The notes beneath the pieces were generated by a model. It did no database searches. It was not told the DNA's origin and saw only the letters and a list, made by a program, of their open reading frames with translations. From positions 1 through 64,000 of the forward strand of contig VWYX01000887.1 of assembly GCA_013396525.1 (NCBI GenBank): a stretch of DNA of 64,000 nt, read 5' to 3'. Below, piece by piece: positions 59,801 to 64,000 of the stretch. Made by a program: the position numbers and the translations under genes. The first letter of the stretch is position 1. Each line of letters starts with the position of its first letter. The stretch is from Chaetorhynchus papuensis. Taxonomy: Eukaryota; Chordata; Aves; Passeriformes; Rhipiduridae.

Positions 59801-62800
59801 ATGAAGCAACATTATGCACATGCCTAAAAAACAAGATTCTCCAGAAATGAGATGCCTTAATCTCACTTTCACCAGAGCAAATCTGCAATAAATCAAGCAA
59901 ATTCTTTGATGATGTTGAGAATTTACAGAGCAGAAGTGGTCCATTTGTGATTATTCTACCATACGTGTATGGTGAAAGTTTTAACAATCAAATGCAAGCC
60001 AGAACATGCATATATCTCCATTTGTTCTTAAAAAAATAAAAAGAATGGAAAAAAAGCAATGTATTAAATGTAAGGTAGAAGATTATGAAAATGATAGTCT
60101 TCCAGATGGATTTAAGTAAGGAAAAATAATAACTCATGCTACATGATAACAAAGAAACCTGTTAATATGGTGCATGTATTGAGTGGGCTCAAAGTTCTTA
60201 CCAAAATCAGCTCATCATTAGCTAGTTCTCGAGTCCAGTATGTTTTGGGACCATCTCCCTCAATAAGAGTTTGTTTGCAATAGATCTTGTTTTCATTCTC
60301 CCAAGTGGCCAAACTCTGCAGGCAAGAAAACCATTAGGAAATACATTAATTATATTCCCCAGCAGCATGGGACAGAGACAACAATGAGCAGTAGTGAGAA
60401 TAATTGCTCCACTAAAGGAGCAACACAGAGATAGATAAAGACAAAGGAAAAAAGTCATCAGTGGAAAGTGGTGAAATAAAAATTAAGGTGTGATGGGGCA
60501 TTTTGGAAAGAGGTATATATTAATAACAAAGTAATTGCAAATGTGACTTTTCAGTACGAAGCCACTCAGACTCCATCAAATGCTTGATGTAGAAGAGTGT
60601 AATTTAGGAACATGCTAATGTAGTGCTTACATTCCCAAGCATCTTTGTACACACATGATTTGATCTGACATGTTATTTATCACTACAAAGTCCCCTTAGA
60701 GTAAAAGCATAAGCAGTTCTATATATCATGTTGTGGTCATAAATAATGCAGTATTTGTCACTTACAATCTTTCCTGCTCTATGGCACTGTGCCAAGTTAA
60801 CTGTGTATTAAACATATTGAGCTAACAAACTAGAATAAATCACAGCCAAATTAAAAAAATGTTGTCAGAATTCAAGTGTTTGTGATATTACTTTTTTAAG
60901 GTTGTGAGTCTGGAGATTGAAATACCCTTGGACATTTTTCAAAGCATTTGAATAATGACTATGAAACCACTGAAAAATAAAAGAACCCGAAACTACAGGA
61001 TTTTGTTTAACTTTCACAAACAGGCAAGCCCTGACTCTGTTGCTTTTCACTCTAGCACTGAACTGTTACTCCACAGTGCAATGGAACAGCTGTGCAGAAG
61101 GATGCCCTGTAATGAATGTTCAAGTAATCGCTTTATAACTACACAGGGGAGACATTTATTAGTCTGTGATTATATACATATACATATACATGCGTGTGTG
61201 TGCATATGTATGCCTAAATTCAAGTTAACACTTCCCAGACTTTCCAAGGGAAAAAAAAAAAAAACCCTTTACTTTGATTTAAAATTAGCTGTTTACTTTT
61301 AAAATATTTTTCAAAATAATAGATAAGCCAACAAGCCAGCTCAAATGGCAGTTATAGAAGCTGTGTCTTGAAGTACAACTACATATGATTCTCTCTTTGT
61401 CTGCATGAACAATGGATCAACTTAGTTGGCAATACAAAACCCTCCACTCCATAAAGTATATCAAAATCTATCACCAGTCAGCAGTTTTGCCAGATACTGC
61501 AAATTACATTCTGGAGTATTATTTTATTATCTGTCAGTTTCTGCTCTGTGGCCACATCTTGGTTATATACACACAGCAGTACAACTTATTCCTGAGAGTG
61601 AACTATAAATAATTTCACAACACATGGAAAAAATTTACTACTTCACAAAACCCATTTCTTTCAGGTTTTTCCAACTTTCATAGCTTACCGCCATAATTAT
61701 TGTTTTTCCATCTGCAGCAATAAATCCTTCTCTAGAAAGCAGGTCACATTTATTGTATATGCATTATGTATGAAGACACTACAATACTACTTTTGCCGAA
61801 CAAGATAAATTAACAAAGCCAGCAACATTTCCTGAACAAACTGTTAAATATATGATAACTCATCCTAGAGAGCAAGTAGATGTTCTAAATATTCACTGAC
61901 TCCCAGAATCCGCTTCCTTTTTCATAAATTTATGTTGACAGCAATTGCACTGAAGACAGTAAGTTCTGAATTTTTAGTGATGCAAACGGTCTCAAAAGCT
62001 GACCCAAGAATTAGGAGAGATCATATTCTGGAAAGTAGATAATTTCATCAGCATTTGACACTTTTAAAACTGGATCCTCATTTGAGACTACATTCTGATA
62101 CTCTTTATTTGTACTTCTTTTATAAGAGCTTTATATATACTCATATATACTTTTTAAAATAAGTGTGAGAGTAAAGTGCTCAAAGAAAGCATAACTCACC
62201 CATGCCTTCAATAATGCTTTTCAAAAGGCAGCTGTGACCACAGCCCAGTTCCCCAAACCTCAGACCCCACATACCTACACCAGCAAGAACCTGATGTCAG
62301 AGGCTGCCGACTTACATCCCCCTCCATGGCCACAGAAGTGGTTACAAAGGTAGAGGAGCAGGGTCTCACACACAGAATCAAGCCCAAAACACTCAAGTGA
62401 ATGCCCTGTAATGCACTTCTGCTCAAGGAGATGGTGTAACTGTGGCTGGTATAATACCAGCTGAAAGCCTGCCTTACACTGTTAAAGAGCTATCTGATCA
62501 GTAAACTCGACACATGCACTTGCAAGGGCATGAAAGAGGATTTCAGCCCCAAACTGCCAACAGTCTGTGGTCCTGATTGAGAACTCATCTGATTCAATCT
62601 AGGACAACAGCTATGTCAGATTTGTGCACTAAATCCTGACTCTTGAGGTCTCTCTCGCTCCAGCATTTCCCATGTTTCTGTCAGGGACAGAGGCTGGGGA
62701 GAGTTTTCACTGCAGCTGAGGTCTTCAGGGGAGAGGAAAGCAAAAAGAATAGAATTAAACCCTGTCAAGCTGGCAACCAGGTATTTGAACTCCGCTTTTG

Positions 62801-63756
62801 GGACCTGTCATGTCCTGTTGCCTTCAGTTTTATCCCGCAAGAGGGACAAGAGAAGTGGTGACCATCAAGAACCCCCAAGAGTGCTTCTGGCAAGAAGATG
62901 GTGGAGGGCAGCAGTGCCACTGTCTGGGGACATGAGCAGCAGATGAGTCTGTCCCGTCTAAAAAGAACTTGGTCATGCACACACACACGCACACACGCAC
63001 ACACGCACACACGCACATGCCCCAGCTCTCCTCCTACCCTGCACTTTCGTCCATCCACCGTCTCCTCCTCAAAGCTCTCCCCGATTTTGAAGTTGATCTC
63101 AGTGGTACGGACAGTGGTGGAAGTTTTGATGTAGAACTGGTCCCCGTCCTGGCGGATCTCCACATGGGGTTTGGAGGCAGCTGCCACCGCCACTTTCCTG
63201 AGCATGGCATTGACACCTGGGCGAAGCGGGGAGGAAACAGAGCTTTCAGTCGCCAGCCGTGCCCTGGACTGACCTCGCCCAGCATCACGCAGATCGGGGA
63301 GCGGGGCGAGAAGCCGGGCACCGCGCGTAGCCCTACTGCACAGCTGCGGCGCTCGGGAGCTGCGGCGCTCCGGCAGGCTCCGCACGGCCGGCACACGCGG
63401 GCTCTCTCAGAGATCCCCGCGGCAGAACGCCGGGCCAGCGGCAGCCCGGCTCCCCGGAGCGGGACCGCCGGCGCTCGCAGGTGAGGCGGGGACCCTACCG
63501 TGCCTCGACCGCCCCTCCCCGGTTAGGGCTCTCAGCCATCCCCCGCACCGGCGGGAGCTTCTCCTGCCCGCGGCCGACGCACGGAGCTCTCCCGGGAGAC
63601 AGCGGGCACCGGAGCGCGGCTGCAGCTGCCACACCGTGTCCCCTCCCGCGGGACACAGCCCGTTTCCCGGCTCCCCCGCGCCTCACCCAGCGCCTTGAGT
63701 AGCTCGTCGAAATTCTCACTGCTCCTCATCTTCCAAGTGCCGGCGAAGTTGGGCAT
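50882..63756 (-). CDS. CRABP1: Cellular retinoic acid-binding protein 1 (4 exons, 137 aa)
   Basis: CRABP1 is a cytosolic 10-stranded beta-barrel of the fatty-acid-binding protein family that binds all-trans retinoic acid, limiting its access to nuclear receptors and passing it to CYP26. Exons in transcript order are 63756-63687, 63216-63038, 60315-60202 and 50932-50882. They total 414 nt, giving 137 aa, the exact family length. All introns are GT-AG (470, 2722 and 9269 bp), with phases 1, 0 and 0. The FABP signature GTWKMRSSENFDELLKAL lies near the N-terminus. The carboxylate-binding residues Arg112, Arg132 and Tyr134 (in TRIYVRE at the end) are present, as are the helix basic residues Lys21, Arg30 and Lys31. 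The start has G at -3. It appears intact and nearly invariant relative to other vertebrates. Confidence 0.98.
50933..60201 (-). other. CRABP1: CRABP1 intron 3 (9.3 kb)
   Basis: A long AT-rich intron separates the 51-nt last coding exon from exon 3. I see no CR1, long ORF or RNA gene in it. A block at about 58660-58800 mixes a CAGCTG E-box, TAAT cores and an AGGTTCA half-site and might be regulatory. Otherwise nothing can be assigned. Confidence 0.7.
61175..61215. repeat. Imperfect TATACA/TG repeat in CRABP1 intron 2
   Basis: Repeated tatacata units are followed by gtgtgtgtgc and catatgtatg. It is a degenerate dinucleotide-type microsatellite within intron 2. Confidence 0.8.
62974..63020. repeat. 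Alternating purine-pyrimidine (CACACG)n tract in CRABP1 intron 2
   Basis: 47 bp alternate strictly between purine and pyrimidine, built of CA steps interrupted regularly by CG. It starts 17 nt downstream of the exon 2 donor (first intron base 63037 on the minus strand), so the transcript carries a UGUGUGCG repeat beside the 5' splice site. Such tracts can form Z-DNA, and UG-rich RNA binds CELF and TDP-43 type proteins. Confidence 0.9.
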
Positions 63757-63950
63757 GGCGAGACGGGAGCTGCGGAGGGCGGCGGGGACGCGGCGCTGCT
63801 GTGCTCGCTCTCCGGCTCAGGCACCTTGTGAGTGGGGCGGACCGCGGCGGCAGCGCTAGGGAGAGCGGGGCACACCCACTCGGACCCCCACCCCTTCCCC
63901 CGGGCCAGCACCACGCCGCCAGACAGCCGGCCCCCTCCCAGTCATGGCCA
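63030..63950 (-). promoter_or_regulatory. CRABP1: CRABP1 CpG island, 5'UTR and proximal promoter
   Basis: CpG-dense sequence runs from exon 2 through exon 1 and past the ATG (63756). A GC box, ggggcgg (63834-63840), lies about 80 bp upstream of the ATG, and no clear TATA box is seen. The transcription start is probably around 63800-63900. Further upstream control elements lie outside the window. Several open frames here are compositional shadows. Confidence 0.75.
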
Positions 63951-63978
63951 TCCATCCATCCATCCATCCATCCATCCT
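63948..63978. repeat. (CCAT)n tetranucleotide microsatellite
   Basis: Seven to eight tandem CCAT units lie upstream of CRABP1, with a further partial pair at about 63986-63995. The repeat is about 190 bp from the start codon and could vary in length between individuals. Confidence 0.95.
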
Positions 63979-64000
63979 GCCCTCTCCATCCATCACTCCT

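Noticed and set aside
62765..63394. 209-codon minus-strand frame containing CRABP1 exon 2
   Set aside because: Only 63038-63216 is real exon. The rest is intron read-through, including translation of the CA/TG repeat.
1..64000. CRISPR array, prokaryotic operon, toxin-antitoxin or viral element
   Set aside because: The window is an intron-bearing vertebrate locus. No regularly spaced repeats with unique spacers, no integrase or polymerase reading frames and no LTR pair were seen.

Overview
This is a stretch of vertebrate chromosome, most likely from a bird. Three spliced genes lie on the minus strand: HYKK (hydroxylysine kinase), IREB2 (iron regulatory protein 2) and CRABP1 (cellular retinoic acid-binding protein 1). 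The same three genes are neighbours, in the same order and orientation, on human 15q25. The sauropsid signal is a CR1 LINE fragment at about 30731-31095. Together with the low repeat load it favours a bird; I cannot name the species.

Layout along the plus strand. 1-150: a GC-rich promoter-like block, probably belonging to the next gene downstream of HYKK (PSMA4 by synteny, not visible here). 163-5460: HYKK, with four coding exons (373 aa), a possible noncoding exon and a CpG-rich first exon. 5461-6975: spacer. About 6979-30186: IREB2, with 22 coding exons (965 aa) and a 3'UTR of roughly 3.1 kb. 30000-30700: the IREB2 CpG-island promoter, with three perfect TCTCGCGAGA palindromes and three phased GC boxes. 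30731-31095: CR1. 31096-50600: about 19.5 kb with no gene I can support, but with a 97-bp tandem duplication and simple repeats. About 50600-63756: CRABP1, with four coding exons (137 aa) and a 9.3 kb last intron. 63757-64000: its 5'UTR and proximal promoter.

All three reading frames were rebuilt exon by exon. Every junction is GT-AG and every phase matches, so the genes look intact. The proteins are not one pathway. HYKK phosphorylates 5-hydroxylysine, IRP2 binds iron-responsive elements in mRNAs of iron metabolism, and CRABP1 binds retinoic acid in the cytosol. Their adjacency is old synteny, not an operon.

I found no CRISPR array, prokaryotic mobile element, recognisable endogenous virus, tRNA or rRNA. 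The observations I rate highest are the phased DR4 nuclear-receptor half-sites in IREB2 intron 1, the triple BANP-type motif in its promoter, a spliced uORF overlapping the IREB2 start, the mixed active site of this IRP2, the HYKK poly(A) site abutting the next promoter, and an alternating purine-pyrimidine tract 17 nt inside CRABP1 intron 2.
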